The notes under the pieces: generated by a model
Told to the model about the DNA's origin: nothing
Seen by the model: the letters and a program-made list of their open reading frames with translations, nothing else
Database searches by the model: none
Translations under genes and position numbers: made by a program
DNA from: Chloroflexota bacterium
GTDB lineage: Bacteria; Chloroflexota; Anaerolineae; Promineifilales; Promineifilaceae
Direction: 5' to 3'
Assembly (NCBI GenBank): GCA_024223125.1
Contig: JAAEOP010000077.1
Location: 1-7,444, forward strand
DNA: 7,444 nucleotides
In this document: one piece after another, positions 6,501 to 7,444 of the stretch
Layout of the letters: each line of letters begins with the position of its first letter
Position numbering within the stretch: the stretch's first letter is position 1

Positions 6501-6544
6501 GGCTTTTTCAAAACGGGTAGAATCATTTAGTTTTTGAAAAAGCC
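6501..6544 (+). promoter_or_regulatory. Strong 13-bp hairpin upstream of menD
   Basis: GGCTTTTTCAAAA (6501-6513) is the exact reverse complement of TTTTGAAAAAGCC (6532-6544), with an 18-base loop. It ends 55 bases before the menD start. It could be a leader structure affecting menD, a bidirectional terminator (both arms contain T/A runs), or another dispersed repeat. No known riboswitch consensus was recognised. The rest of 6341-6599 shows no gene. Confidence 0.55.
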
Positions 6545-6585
6545 TTACCTGAAAAGGATTTCTGCCGACGGGTACTAGGCATATC

Positions 6586-6593
6586 AAGGAAGG
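6586..6593 (+). promoter_or_regulatory. ribosome binding site that decides the menD start
   Basis: AAGGAAGG at 6586-6593 lies six bases before ATG 6600. An in-frame ATG at 6594, two codons upstream, directly abuts this site and is too close for good initiation, so 6600 is preferred. Confidence 0.7.
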
Positions 6594-6599
6594 ATGTGT

Positions 6600-7444
6600 A
6601 TGAATCATTCACATAATCCCAACCTATTATGGTCGCAGTTGTTTGTGGGAGCGTTGGCGCAGGCGGGGTTAACGGCCGTTTGCATAGCCCCCGGTTCACG
6701 TTCCACTCCCTTAACCCTGGCTTTTGCCGCCCAACCAGAAATTGAAGTATATACGCATTTGGATGAACGGAGCGCTGGCTTTTTTGCGTTGGGGATGGCT
6801 GTTGCCAGCGACAGGCCGGTGGCGCTGTTGTGTACGTCGGGCACGGCCGCCGCCAACTTTCTGCCCGCCATCATCGAAGCCAAAATGAGCCAGGTTCCGT
6901 TGCTGGTTTTAACGGCCGACCGACCGCCAGAACTGCGCCACAGTGGGGCTAACCAGACCATTGACCAAGTAAAAATGTATGGCGATCAGGTGTTGTGGAG
7001 TGTGGATATGGCTTTACCGCAGTCGGATGCGCCGGAGGTAGCTTTAAGGAATGTGCAAGCTACGGCCGTGCGAGCCTACGCTACCGCCAATGGATTCTCT
7101 AAGGGGCCGGTACATCTTAATTTTCCCTTTCGTAAGCCATTGCAGCCAGGGGGGGATTGGAGATTGAGAGATTGGAGATTGGAGATTCGTCCTCAATTCC
7201 CAATCTCCATGCAACACGGCCGTATCTTACCCACGCCATCTCAACTCGACACATTGGCCGATCTGGTAGACACACATGACCGGGGTTTGATTGTATGTGG
7301 GCCGCGTTGTCCGGGTGGCGGGTTTCCTGAAGCGGCGGCCGCTTTATCGCGGCATGTGGGGTTCCCTATTTTAGCCGACTCGATTTCGGGAGTGCGTTTT
7401 GGGAAATGGGTGGCAGACACGGCCGTACTCAGCGGCTATGAAAC
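6600..7444 (+). CDS. menD: MenD, SEPHCHC synthase of menaquinone biosynthesis (partial, 3' end outside window)
   Basis: 281 residues are visible, about half of the usual 550-600. MenD is a thiamine-diphosphate enzyme that joins 2-oxoglutarate, after decarboxylation, to isochorismate, giving 2-succinyl-5-enolpyruvyl-6-hydroxy-3-cyclohexene-1-carboxylate in the cytoplasm. Visible family motifs are APGSRSTPLTLAF (30-42), THLDERSAGFFALGMA (52-67) with Glu56 as the expected cofactor-activating glutamate, CTSGTAAANFLPA (78-90), LTADRPPELRHSGANQTIDQ (104-123) with the Arg and Gln expected at the isochorismate site, and GPVHLNFPFRKPL (169-181), which closes the first domain. The central domain begins near RGLIVCGPR (228-236). 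Residues about 185-203 in the linker are encoded by a GATTGGA-type repeat, in frame. It lies 259 bases from the previous gene, so it is probably a separate transcription unit. Confidence 0.97.
   Translation, partial: MNHSHNPNLLWSQLFVGALAQAGLTAVCIAPGSRSTPLTLAFAAQPEIEVYTHLDERSAGFFALGMAVASDRPVALLCTSGTAAANFLPAIIEAKMSQVPLLVLTADRPPELRHSGANQTIDQVKMYGDQVLWSVDMALPQSDAPEVALRNVQATAVRAYATANGFSKGPVHLNFPFRKPLQPGGDWRLRDWRLEIRPQFPISMQHGRILPTPSQLDTLADLVDTHDRGLIVCGPRCPGGGFPEAAAALSRHVGFPILADSISGVRFGKWVADTAVLSGYE
7155..7208 (+). repeat. GATTGGA-type repeat inside the menD coding sequence
   Basis: Five GATT-starting units at 7155, 7162, 7170, 7177 and 7184 form a near-perfect heptamer series, which includes a 15-base near-duplication (7155-7169 and 7170-7184) encoding DWRLR then DWRLE. 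GGAGATTGG (7174-7182) pairs with CCAATCTCC (7200-7208), so the right arm of the inverted repeat is present too. This is the same repeat family as at 4964-5002. The reading frame stays open through it. Confidence 0.8.

Noticed and set aside
6222..6608. Minus-strand open frame across the gap before menD
   Set aside because: It overlaps the end of the propeller gene and the hairpin repeats, and its peptide shows no domain; its length is explained by chance.
7155..7208. CRISPR or frameshift region in menD
   Set aside because: The units are seven bases long without spacers, and the MenD reading frame continues normally on both sides with conserved domain sequence.

Overview
The window reads as a stretch of a bacterial chromosome, most likely from a Chloroflexota (Anaerolineae-type, possibly filamentous) organism. 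Four things suggest this: large secreted PKD-repeat proteins, a short C-terminal tail of the form aromatic-Leu-Pro-x-Ile, a strongly over-represented palindrome ACGGCCGT, and dispersed short inverted repeats between genes. The lineage call rests on remembered resemblance and is moderate in confidence. All four genes are on the + strand. No tRNA, rRNA, CRISPR array or transposase gene was recognised.

Layout. (1) 2-544 is the 3' end of an extracellular protein that finishes with a membrane-anchor helix and a basic tail. (2) 545-735 is a non-coding leader with weak hairpins. (3) 736-4950 encodes a 1404-residue exported multidomain protein. Its order is: signal peptide, an unrecognised beta-rich domain, a long helical region, a PKD domain, an Ig-like domain, a MopE-type acidic metal-binding motif, a PKD domain, a thrombospondin-C-terminal-like lectin fold apparently inserted into the next PKD, then three more PKD domains and a short tail. 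(4) 4951-5029 is a short spacer with a GATTGGA-type inverted repeat. (5) 5030-6340 encodes a 436-residue exported protein that looks like a seven-bladed beta-propeller; six blades carry a CxxxC pair. It ends in the same kind of tail as its upstream neighbour. (6) 6341-6599 is a non-coding region with two inverted repeats, the second close upstream of menD. (7) 6600 to the window end is the 5' half of menD (menaquinone biosynthesis), which carries an in-frame GATTGGA-type repeat in an interdomain linker.

How the genes relate. The first three genes look like a locus for cell-surface or secreted recognition and adhesion proteins, rich in beta-sandwich and propeller folds, acidic metal-binding loops and paired cysteines. 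The first is tethered by a C-terminal helix. The other two lack such an anchor but share the LP-x-I tail, which may be a sorting or maturation signal. menD is a housekeeping metabolic gene, separated from them by 259 bases, and probably not functionally tied to them.

The most interesting candidates are the shared C-terminal tail, the cysteine-pinned propeller, the lectin domain nested in a PKD repeat, and the two DNA-level signals (a HIP-like palindrome and a heptamer repeat that has entered the menD coding sequence).
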